DNA of 64,000 nucleotides from CALFCX01 sp041650595 (GTDB lineage Bacteria; Margulisbacteria; WOR-1; JAKLHX01). Where the stretch lies: assembly GCA_041650595.1 (NCBI GenBank), contig JBAZKW010000001.1:1-64000 (forward strand), given 5' to 3'. Positions 24,193 through 32,047 of the stretch are shown here, in pieces. The notes below the pieces were generated by a model. The model saw nothing but the letters and a program-made list of their open reading frames with translations, was not told the DNA's origin and made no database searches. A program made the translations under genes and the position numbers. Each line of letters starts with the position of its first letter. Position 1 is the stretch's first letter.

Positions 24193-24969
24193 ATGGGAAG
24201 ATTGTTTAATAAGAAAATAGTATTTTTTGCATCGATCGCAGCAATACTGTTTGTTGCCGGGACTTCTTATGCAAGTCTTATGTTCCGCCAGCCTTCTCTA
24301 AAACTAATGCTCAAACAGGGGCAATCTTTTAACGGTGGAATAGTTTTAGAGAATGTTTCGGACAAGCCTCTAAAAGTACATGCGGAGTTTGTCGATACTA
24401 TTGATAAGGACGGAAAGGCCGTCCCAAGGGCCTGTTCTAAATGGATACGTCTTCCGGAAAACGATTTTGTTATCCCGCCTAACAGCATAAAGGACCTGAA
24501 GCTCAATATTAAAGTGCCGAAAAACGCTTCGGGCGGCTATTGGACGGCAATTGTGTATTCGTATTATAACGGCCAGATGAAAGGGCCGGAAGATATGACC
24601 TTTAATATCAGGATGCATATCGAAATGCCGATAAATATACAGATATCCGATACAGTTAAGAACGATCTCTCAGCGGACAATATCGAAATAGTATATTCTC
24701 CGGAAAAAACTTTGACAGCAAAGGCAAAGGTTAAGAATACGGGAAACTCTTTTACCGAAGCAAAACTGATGTCCGTTGTGTTTGGGCCCGACGGTAAAAT
24801 AGCGGACAAGTTCATTTCGGAAAAGTTTAAAATATATCCTGATGAAGAGAAAGAGCTTTCCTACAGCAAAAAACTGGAGCTGAGCAAGGGCGCATATAAG
24901 GCCGTTTTTATGCTCGATTATGAAGGCGGGGAACTCAAGGCCATAGAGAAAGAATTCGCGGTAAATTGA
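24193..24969 (+). CDS. PapD-like periplasmic chaperone 2
   Basis: 258 aa with a signal peptide (about 1-28, IVFFASIAAILFVAGTSYAS). It is a clear relative of the chaperone at 19602: 'SLKLMLKQGQSFNGGIVLEN', then 'CSKWIRLPENDFVIPPNS', 'KVPKNASGGYWTAIVYS', and a second domain with AKVKNTGNSFTEAKLMSV. The conserved S-K-W and ASGGY motifs are in matching positions. In chaperone-usher systems each chaperone serves a set of subunits, so this one probably serves the secreted protein at 23072 or the FnIII/IPT proteins after it. Its stop overlaps a possible TTG start of the next frame, so coupling with that gene is likely. The ribosome-binding site is weak. Confidence 0.75.
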   Translation: MGRLFNKKIVFFASIAAILFVAGTSYASLMFRQPSLKLMLKQGQSFNGGIVLENVSDKPLKVHAEFVDTIDKDGKAVPRACSKWIRLPENDFVIPPNSIKDLKLNIKVPKNASGGYWTAIVYSYYNGQMKGPEDMTFNIRMHIEMPINIQISDTVKNDLSADNIEIVYSPEKTLTAKAKVKNTGNSFTEAKLMSVVFGPDGKIADKFISEKFKIYPDEEKELSYSKKLELSKGAYKAVFMLDYEGGELKAIEKEFAVN

Positions 24970-24971
24970 CT

Positions 24972-25943
24972 ATGAAAACTATAATGAGAAAAAATATTAT
25001 TGTCGCTTTTCTGGTATCCGCAATAGTGGCCTTTAATGTTTCGCTTGCTTTTGCGGACAGCTGGATCACGATCGGTACAGGCGATCTGGGCGGCGGTTCG
25101 GGCGACACGATCCCTCCGTCGGCGGTTTTCGGAAATTCAATGATAAAGAGCGGTTCCGATCTTGTTCTTGGATGGGTACCCGCAACGGATAATGTCGGAG
25201 TGACCGGATACTTTATATACAGAAGCGTTACTCCGGTGTTTACTCCTTCCATAGCCAACAAAATAGGTTCTTCAGCCACAAACAGCTATGCCGATGCCGG
25301 CGCACTTTCTGCGACAAACAGTTATTACTACAAAGTTACGGCATTTGACGCCGCCGGAAATGAATCCGCAACCGCTTCGAATATGGGATACAAGCTGAAC
25401 AAGCATATAGATTACAAAGTAGCTATCTCGAATATTTACTGGGTATCAATACCGAATATAACCCCATACAAAAATGCCAGAGATATAGCTACAGATATTC
25501 CATTTGCAACAAAAGTGACAAGGTTCAACCCTTCAACTCAAAGCTATGAAAACCTTGAGAAATTCTTAGGCAACTGGATCGGAACAAACTTTAATGTCAC
25601 AACAGGGGAATCTTATGCTGTCGTTGTCGGCGCTACGTCCGAAGCCAGATTGGTGGGATGGTACTATCCTCATCCGGTAAACATTCCTTACAACTCGGCG
25701 ATATCGAACATTAATTGGACTTCGATCCCGTACAACAGTGTTTATTCCAAGGTGTCGGACGTGGCCGTTACGGTCCCAAATGCGACCAAGATCGTCAGGT
25801 TCAACCCCGAAACACAGCTTTATGAAAGATGGGAAAAATTCTTGGGAACATGGATAGGTACTGATTTTGCCATAACACCCGGAGAAGGCTATGGGATTAT
25901 AGTAAATTCAAATTCCACATGGTTGCCGGGAGTAAATGAGTAA
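24972..25943 (+). CDS. Secreted FnIII protein with two C-terminal repeats
   Basis: 323 aa from ATG 24972, just after the preceding stop. Signal peptide about 1-25. An FnIII domain spans about 38-135 ('LVLGWVPATDNVGVTGYFIY', then 'YYYKVTAFDAAGNES'). Two copies of a roughly 85-residue repeat follow (about 145-230 and 235-320), each with 'AISNI.W.SIP', 'ATK(V/I)(T/V)RFNP.TQ.YE..EKFLG.WIGT.F..T.GE.Y...V'. Such repeats occur in secreted proteins of uncultured bacteria; their ligand is unknown. The stop overlaps the start of the next gene by one base. It is probably a surface or extracellular adhesin of the same operon. Confidence 0.7.
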   Translation: MKTIMRKNIIVAFLVSAIVAFNVSLAFADSWITIGTGDLGGGSGDTIPPSAVFGNSMIKSGSDLVLGWVPATDNVGVTGYFIYRSVTPVFTPSIANKIGSSATNSYADAGALSATNSYYYKVTAFDAAGNESATASNMGYKLNKHIDYKVAISNIYWVSIPNITPYKNARDIATDIPFATKVTRFNPSTQSYENLEKFLGNWIGTNFNVTTGESYAVVVGATSEARLVGWYYPHPVNIPYNSAISNINWTSIPYNSVYSKVSDVAVTVPNATKIVRFNPETQLYERWEKFLGTWIGTDFAITPGEGYGIIVNSNSTWLPGVNE

Positions 25944-28900
25944 TGAATATGAAATTAAATAATGCAAAAATGATCTTGGGTGCTTTTATTGCTTTGGTTT
26001 TGGTTACGATCGCCATTGCAGGGACCACCCATACGGAAGGCGGTCTTGTATACGACGCCGGCGACGGAACGGCTGCGAACGGAAGTTCCTGGAGGGTTTT
26101 TAGGGCTGATGATGCTACTCCGCAAATAATTTCCGGTACGGTAGGCTCTGCAGTTTCCGGAGCCTGGTATGGAGACATCGGCGCCCAGCTTGACGCTGAT
26201 CTTCCGATAAGACCAAACGGCTGGCTTGTCGGTGACGATCACCTTTGCATTATAGATAAAGAAACCAACGCGGGAGAGGCCTCTCACAAAGGTTATTATG
26301 CGGTCATAAATCATGACTTGACCAGCAATGATCCCGATGCCTCTGATCCCTGCACTTTACGTGCCATTCCTGTACCAATAGGGGCTGCGGGAGACAATCA
26401 GGTGTCTTTGACATGGACTGCATCTTCGGAAGATCCCGGCACCCCTGTTAGGACTAATATAACCGGTTATAGAATACTTCGCTCAACAAGTCAGACAGGT
26501 CCTTTCACGTTCTTAACAACGGTTGAGGGGAGTACAAGTTACACAGACTCTACTGCGGTCAACGGAACCACATACTACTATGTAATACAGCTTGTTTACA
26601 GGATCGGGGCAGGCACAGCGTTTACTTCAACATATTATTCCGGAAATTCAAATGCCGTGACCCCCGGAGTAGCACCTGCGGTAACCGCAGTGACCCCGAA
26701 CACCGGAGTAAATACAAGCACAACTTCCGTAACAATAGAAGGGGCTAATTTTGCCGGAGTTGTGGCGGTAAATATCGGTACATGGCCGGTAAGCTCATAT
26801 ACAGTAGTTAACCCGACATCGATAACGGCGGTTATTCCATCGGGTCTGCCGGCGGCAACATACCATGTGACAGTCACAAACGGATCAGGGACATCAGCGG
26901 CCAGTTCGGCCGATCAATTTACGGTTACAAGCGACGAAACACCCGGAGTGACAATAATTGACGATTACGAAGATCCGAATCCGAGGATATATTACAATGC
27001 CGGAGACGTGCCTCCAACATATTCCGTAACAACAGCAGATAAATATGAAGGAGCAAAGAGCATACAGGTCGGATATTCATATACAGGCAGCGGATGGGGC
27101 GGGTTAGTAGGCGGCGTATTACCAAACAGCCTTGATATATCTTCGGCTACCGGTATCAGCTTCTGGGTGAAAGGTGACGGATCAAGCAACACGATAAGGA
27201 TAGACCTTAAAGAAGCAACAAACGAAGCTCCTGCCAACGGAGAAGTATATTCCAGCACCGACATATCGCTCAGCAATACGGGTTGGCATAAAGTGGATTT
27301 GCCTTACAGCGCGTTCGTCAGGAATCCGTATGACGGAGTGACCGGCGGCAACAATACTTTCGACAAGAACATATATCAGTATCAATTGATGTACACGGGC
27401 ACAAACACGTCGGGTGTCTCACACTATGTTGATTATATCGTTGCCGAGACCGTAAGTGTTTCGGGATCGCCGACGGTGGCAAGCGTTACTCCAAATACCG
27501 GGACCCGCGATGCCACGACCAGCGTAACCATAGCCGGGACTAATTTCGGCGGAACGACAGCTGTAAAGATCGGAACGTGGGATGCGACATCTTTTACAGT
27601 AAATTCAGCGATAGAAATATCCGCAGTGATACCTTCCGGACTGCCGGTAAGCACATATCATGTCACTGTTACGAACGGATATGGAACATCATCTACATCG
27701 TCAGCAGATCAATTTACGGTTACAAGCGGCGGCGGATCGGGAGTGGTGATAGATGACTTTGAATTCTATGCAGGCAAAGATTCCCGCGGGATGATGAATT
27801 TTTATTATGAATCAGGCGCCGGAGTTGATGAAGCAACTATTCCTGCTCCTGCGAATTCTACTACAGTCAAGGCCGAAGGAGCGCGTTCAATGGTTGTCAC
27901 CTATCCGGGTGCCGCAGGCACTCAGTGGGGCGGATACTGGGGCGGCGGGCTGGACAGCGAAACCAAGGACCTGACTCCTTATACCGGTATCAGTCTTTGG
28001 GTAAAGGGAGACGGGACAAACAATACTGTCGGCATTAATCTTCAGGAAGCCGCTGTTGCCGGAGTTACTCAAGAAGTCTATGCCAGCCCGTCGTTTGCTC
28101 TGACCGATACTAATTGGCACAAGATAGAGATACCTTTCTCGGCTTTTGTCAGGGATCCTTCCGGAAGAATTCTTGAGGGTGTGTTTAGCAAAGAAATTAA
28201 AGGCTATACAACGATATACCGCGGTTCACAGACGACTTCCGCACAGCATTATGTTGACTATATAGCAGCGGAAAATGTAAGTGTTTCGGCTCTGCCGACG
28301 GTCACGAGCGTTACTCCAAATACCGGGACCCGCGATGCTACGACCAGCATAACAATCGCCGGGACTAATTTCGGCGGGACAACGGCGGTAAAGATCGGAA
28401 CGTGGGATGCGGCATCGTTCACTGTAAATTCAGCAACGGAAATTTCCGCGGTGGTGCCTTCGGGACTTCCGGCAGGCACATATCATGTCACAGCTACAAA
28501 CGGATATGGGACCTCCTCGGCATCATCTGCCGACCAATTTACTGTGACTGACCCGGTCGTACCGTCCACAGTCCCGACAATCACAGGCATAGCTCCGAAT
28601 ACTGGAGAAAATACGACTTCTACCGAGGTGACAATAACCGGAACTAATTTAGACGGGGCTACCGGCGTGCACATAGGAACTTTTGAAATGTCAATAATTT
28701 CTATAACTCCCACGCAGATCATTGCAAGGACGCCTTCCGGCATACCTGCGGGAGAATATCATATCACTGTTACTACGCCTAACGGAACGTCTGCCGAAAC
28801 ACCGAATGATATATTTACCGTGACGGCGCCTGCGCCTTCTTCAGATACGACGCTCCCGGTCATAAGCGAGGTTGCTTTCGACGGCAAGAGAGTCCTTGAA

Positions 28901-29452
28901 AAAGACTTTGTCGGCAGGACACCGGTTATTACAGCTCTGTTGACAGACAATATCTCTATAGATCCTTCTTCGATAAATGTTCAGATCGTAGACAGTTACG
29001 ATATAAATACTGTTCCTTCTGTAGTATTTGATGCTCTAACCGGCCGAATGACTCTGGCTATCTCTTCTCCTCTGCCTTACGGAGAAAAGATATTATCGAT
29101 TTCAGTCAAAGACACATCCGGCAACGAAGCTCAGTATGGGATAACGATAAAGATCGGCAACGGAGAAGACGGCCCCGTATTTAATTATCCAAATCCGTTC
29201 GATCCAGGTAACGAGTCCACAAAGATCGGGTTCAATCTGAGGGACAACGCTCAGGTGGTCGTATATCTTTTCGATATTACCGGCAGGATCGTGGTCAAGA
29301 GACCGTTCAATGCGACCGTGGGTTACAACGAATTCGAGTGGAACGGTGTCGATGATTACGGGACTATCGCGAGTAACGGAGTCTATCTGCTGAGGCTGGT
29401 CTCCGAAAACAGGCTTATAGGCAAGACCAAGATATGGGTGATAAAGCGATGA
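25943..29452 (+). CDS. Large secreted IPT/TIG, FnIII and CBM11-like protein with FlgD/T9SS-like C-terminal domain
   Basis: 1169 aa. Signal peptide about 1-28. After an N-terminal domain come FnIII (about 140-235), IPT/TIG 1 (about 238-330), CBM11-like 1 (about 335-505), IPT/TIG 2 (about 508-597), CBM11-like 2 (about 600-770), IPT/TIG 3 (about 772-865), IPT/TIG 4 (about 870-965), an Ig-like domain and a final about 85 residues of the FlgD_ig/secretion-sorting type (NYPNPFDPGNESTKIGFNLR, then 'VYLFDITGRIV', 'NGVYLLRLVSENRLIGKTKI'). IPT/TIG modules 2 and 3 are nearly identical in DNA. It is a modular extracellular glycan-binding protein. The C-terminal domain suggests export or anchoring through an outer-membrane partner, and a PorV-like barrel follows with an ATGA overlap. 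Confidence 0.85.
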   Translation: MNMKLNNAKMILGAFIALVLVTIAIAGTTHTEGGLVYDAGDGTAANGSSWRVFRADDATPQIISGTVGSAVSGAWYGDIGAQLDADLPIRPNGWLVGDDHLCIIDKETNAGEASHKGYYAVINHDLTSNDPDASDPCTLRAIPVPIGAAGDNQVSLTWTASSEDPGTPVRTNITGYRILRSTSQTGPFTFLTTVEGSTSYTDSTAVNGTTYYYVIQLVYRIGAGTAFTSTYYSGNSNAVTPGVAPAVTAVTPNTGVNTSTTSVTIEGANFAGVVAVNIGTWPVSSYTVVNPTSITAVIPSGLPAATYHVTVTNGSGTSAASSADQFTVTSDETPGVTIIDDYEDPNPRIYYNAGDVPPTYSVTTADKYEGAKSIQVGYSYTGSGWGGLVGGVLPNSLDISSATGISFWVKGDGSSNTIRIDLKEATNEAPANGEVYSSTDISLSNTGWHKVDLPYSAFVRNPYDGVTGGNNTFDKNIYQYQLMYTGTNTSGVSHYVDYIVAETVSVSGSPTVASVTPNTGTRDATTSVTIAGTNFGGTTAVKIGTWDATSFTVNSAIEISAVIPSGLPVSTYHVTVTNGYGTSSTSSADQFTVTSGGGSGVVIDDFEFYAGKDSRGMMNFYYESGAGVDEATIPAPANSTTVKAEGARSMVVTYPGAAGTQWGGYWGGGLDSETKDLTPYTGISLWVKGDGTNNTVGINLQEAAVAGVTQEVYASPSFALTDTNWHKIEIPFSAFVRDPSGRILEGVFSKEIKGYTTIYRGSQTTSAQHYVDYIAAENVSVSALPTVTSVTPNTGTRDATTSITIAGTNFGGTTAVKIGTWDAASFTVNSATEISAVVPSGLPAGTYHVTATNGYGTSSASSADQFTVTDPVVPSTVPTITGIAPNTGENTTSTEVTITGTNLDGATGVHIGTFEMSIISITPTQIIARTPSGIPAGEYHITVTTPNGTSAETPNDIFTVTAPAPSSDTTLPVISEVAFDGKRVLEKDFVGRTPVITALLTDNISIDPSSINVQIVDSYDINTVPSVVFDALTGRMTLAISSPLPYGEKILSISVKDTSGNEAQYGITIKIGNGEDGPVFNYPNPFDPGNESTKIGFNLRDNAQVVVYLFDITGRIVVKRPFNATVGYNEFEWNGVDDYGTIASNGVYLLRLVSENRLIGKTKIWVIKR

Positions 29453-31377
29453 AAAAGACATTAAAAATTCTGTTGTTTGTCATACTGGCCGTATCGATGG
29501 TCCAGGCATCATATGCCTTACAAACGGGTTTTGCGATCGATCCAATGTACATAGGTGTGGGCGCCAGGCCGCTTGGAATGGGAAAGGCTTTTGTTGCCGT
29601 TGCCGAAGATGCCGATACTATTTTTATGAATCCTGCCGGTCTGGGAAAGATAACTTCATGGAAGCTGACCAGCACGTATTCAAACTTAATGGGAGATGTT
29701 AAATACAGCGTACTTGGCGGGGTCATTCCTATGGAAACCGGCTCTTTGGGATTCGGATATATAACTTCAAGAGTGGACGATATCTGGATAATGGGGTCTG
29801 ATGCTACATCTGCTACTCACAAGCCCACACCGGGGTCTTTGGGAGAATACAGCAACAGCGTCGGCTTTGTTTCTTACGGCTTTCCTCTGGAAAAAGTGAC
29901 CGGATTTGGAAAAGACGTATATGTCGGAGCTAATCTTAAATATTTTGACCAGCAAGGTTCCGGGACAGATGAAGCCTATTATGCCGGTGGTCGAGGAATA
30001 GATGTGGACCTTGGCATATTGTATTCGCCTAAAGGCTGGCTGTCTTTGGGGATCACTCAGCAAAACGCAGTGCCTGCCAGCTTCGGAGGAGCCGTCACTT
30101 ACAGAAGTGGTGTGGAAGAATCGATCCCTTCGATCACAAAAGCAGGAGCCAAGATCGCTGTTCTCGGAGAAGAAGACTCGGCGCTCATAATTTCTCCTTT
30201 AAAATTGAATCTTGCCGCCGATATCGATCTCCACGGCGGCCAGAACAACGTACCGATGGGGGCACATCTGGGTGCGGAATTCATGCCTAATGATTTTCTT
30301 TCGCTCAGGGCGGGAGTTGACAGGGACCCATATCCTTCTACGGTGGATATTTCTCAGGCAACGAACTTTACATACGGCGTCGGTCTAAAATTTGCGGGGC
30401 TCCGGTTCGATTACGCATATCATCCGTACAGCTTAATAGCCGAAAACGCTACGCATTTCTTCTCATTTTCTTTCGTAGGAGAAGAGAAAAAAGAAGAGTC
30501 AAAATCAAACGAATACATAACTTTACTTATGCCCAAAGATAAATTTATCACCCGCAAAGATTATGTCAGGATATACGGCATTGTAAGGCCCGAAGTGGAA
30601 CAGCTTGAAATAAACGGAGCCCCTATACCTATCGAAGTGGTCGACGGTCAGAAAGCATTTAGGATAAAGACCCCTATAGAAGGATTTGGCAAGAGATCTT
30701 TCATCGCGGAAGCGTTTGACAAAGACGGGAACAATCTTGATAAGAAAAAACGCAGGATACTCAGGGTGGCATCATTTGCCGATGTTCCTGACGATTACTG
30801 GGCTTTTGAGTCTGTAGAGCTTGGCGCTACAGCAGGATTGTTTGAAGGTTATCCGGACAAATTGTTCAGACCTAACCAGGTCATGAGCCGCGCCGAACTG
30901 ACTACCATGATGGTGCGAGTATCAAAACCGGACATAAAACAGTCCATTGAAAGACAGGTATTTCCTGATCTGCCCTATTATCACTGGTCGGTGAGATATG
31001 TAGAAGCCGCAAAGGATATGGGGCTTGTTATCGGTTATCCTGATAAAAATTTCAAAGCTGACAAGAAGATAGACCGTGCAGAAGGCGTAACTGTCGGAGC
31101 CAGGTTTGATGGAGGGTATATTGTTGATCCAGATGAAAAGCCGTATTCCGATGTGTCCAAAAAGTCTTGGGCTGCCGGTTATATAGAAACAGCAAAGCAA
31201 AAAGGCCTATTGGATTATATCTCTACAGAAAGATTTGCCCCCAAACAAGGGCTTACGCGTGCCGAGGCCGCAGAGATCATATCGAAGACTGATTTCGGTA
31301 CCAGAATGATCGAAGACCTTCTTAACTGGGACAAAGGCTACGGCCTAAAGTCCATGCTACAGGTCAAACCCGAATAG
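29449..31377 (+). CDS. PorV/UPF0164-like outer-membrane barrel with three SLH repeats
   Basis: 642 aa from ATG 29449, overlapping the previous stop as ATGA. Signal peptide about 1-23. Residues about 24-345 match PorV/UPF0164-type barrels (IDPMYIGVGARPLGMGKAFV, then 'EDADTIFMNPAGLG'; barrel end 'FDYAYHPYSLIAENATHFFS'). An Ig-like segment (about 355-435) follows, then three SLH repeats: 'FADVPDDYWAFESVELGATA', 'VFPDLPYYHWSVRYVEAAKD' and 'PYSDVSKKSWAAGYIETAKQ', the first two with '(E/I)GYPDK.F.....(M/I).RAE'. SLH domains bind pyruvylated cell-wall polymers, here presumably from the periplasmic side, tying the outer membrane to peptidoglycan. PorV is the outer-membrane partner in type IX secretion, so this protein may handle the C-terminal domain of its neighbour. 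Confidence 0.82.
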   Translation: MKKTLKILLFVILAVSMVQASYALQTGFAIDPMYIGVGARPLGMGKAFVAVAEDADTIFMNPAGLGKITSWKLTSTYSNLMGDVKYSVLGGVIPMETGSLGFGYITSRVDDIWIMGSDATSATHKPTPGSLGEYSNSVGFVSYGFPLEKVTGFGKDVYVGANLKYFDQQGSGTDEAYYAGGRGIDVDLGILYSPKGWLSLGITQQNAVPASFGGAVTYRSGVEESIPSITKAGAKIAVLGEEDSALIISPLKLNLAADIDLHGGQNNVPMGAHLGAEFMPNDFLSLRAGVDRDPYPSTVDISQATNFTYGVGLKFAGLRFDYAYHPYSLIAENATHFFSFSFVGEEKKEESKSNEYITLLMPKDKFITRKDYVRIYGIVRPEVEQLEINGAPIPIEVVDGQKAFRIKTPIEGFGKRSFIAEAFDKDGNNLDKKKRRILRVASFADVPDDYWAFESVELGATAGLFEGYPDKLFRPNQVMSRAELTTMMVRVSKPDIKQSIERQVFPDLPYYHWSVRYVEAAKDMGLVIGYPDKNFKADKKIDRAEGVTVGARFDGGYIVDPDEKPYSDVSKKSWAAGYIETAKQKGLLDYISTERFAPKQGLTRAEAAEIISKTDFGTRMIEDLLNWDKGYGLKSMLQVKPE

Positions 31378-31378
31378 A

Positions 31379-31448
31379 ACTCACCCCCCTTCCCCCTCTC
31401 TTGGTAAGAGAGGGGGTGGCTGAGCGAAAGCGAAGCCAGGGGTGAGTT
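31379..31448. repeat. Palindromic repeat (CCCCCTCTC family)
   Basis: AACTCACCCC ... CCCCCTCTC / GAGAGGGGG ... GGGGTGAGTT inverted repeat between the SLH-barrel and pth genes. It is the same family as at 45521-45592 and inside the GH2 gene at 10698-10746. It may also terminate transcription from the surface operon. Confidence 0.75.
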
Positions 31449-31455
31449 TATTTGT

Positions 31456-31461
31456 TATAAT
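31456..31461 (+). promoter_or_regulatory. -10 box of pth, leaderless layout
   Basis: TATAAT ending 8 nt before ATG 31470; no ribosome-binding site lies between. No clear -35 is seen. Confidence 0.5.
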
Positions 31462-31469
31462 CAATAATC

Positions 31470-32045
31470 ATGTATCTCATAGTCGGTCTCGGGAATCCCG
31501 GGAAACAATACGAAAACACCCGCCACAATATCGGATTTAAAGTGATCGAGGAATTGGCTCGGCGTTACGGGGCAGTGCTCCGCTTTAAAAGCGCTTTTAA
31601 TGCTTTTGTATCTAAAGCAGATATCGAGGGAGAGAATGCATTGTTGTTTTTGCCGCAGACTTATATGAACAATTCGGGACAGGCCGTATCCTCTATCATG
31701 AGAAAATACGCTTTAAAGCCCGGACACCTTATAGTTATTCACGACGAGATAGACCTTCCTTCCGCAACAATAAAAATAAAGAACGGCGGCGGTGCGGCAG
31801 GGCATAACGGACTTGGATCAATAATCGAACATTTAGGAAGCCGGGACTTTATCAGAATAAGGATCGGCATAGGCAGGCCTGACAAAGAAAAGCTAAGCGG
31901 AGCGGAATACGTCCTTTCTCCATTTTCAAAAAGCGAAAAGAAACTTTTTAAAGATGCGGTTTGCTATGCCGCAGATGCGGCGGAAGCGGTCCTTCTTCAA
32001 GGGACCGAAAAAGCCATGAATTCTTTCAATAAAAAAGCCGGCTAA
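31470..32045 (+). CDS. pth: Peptidyl-tRNA hydrolase
   Basis: 191 aa, full length. It frees tRNA from peptidyl-tRNA that has dropped off ribosomes. The N-terminal signature GLGNPGKQYENTRHNIGF contains the catalytic His20 (in RHN), and the substrate-binding motifs PQTYMNNSG and IHDEIDLP (conserved Asp) and 'GGGAAGHNGL' are all present. The start has a TATAAT box 8 nt upstream and no leader. It is followed 2 nt later by mfd, the pth-mfd order seen in many bacteria. Confidence 0.96.
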   Translation: MYLIVGLGNPGKQYENTRHNIGFKVIEELARRYGAVLRFKSAFNAFVSKADIEGENALLFLPQTYMNNSGQAVSSIMRKYALKPGHLIVIHDEIDLPSATIKIKNGGGAAGHNGLGSIIEHLGSRDFIRIRIGIGRPDKEKLSGAEYVLSPFSKSEKKLFKDAVCYAADAAEAVLLQGTEKAMNSFNKKAG

Positions 32046-32047
32046 AG

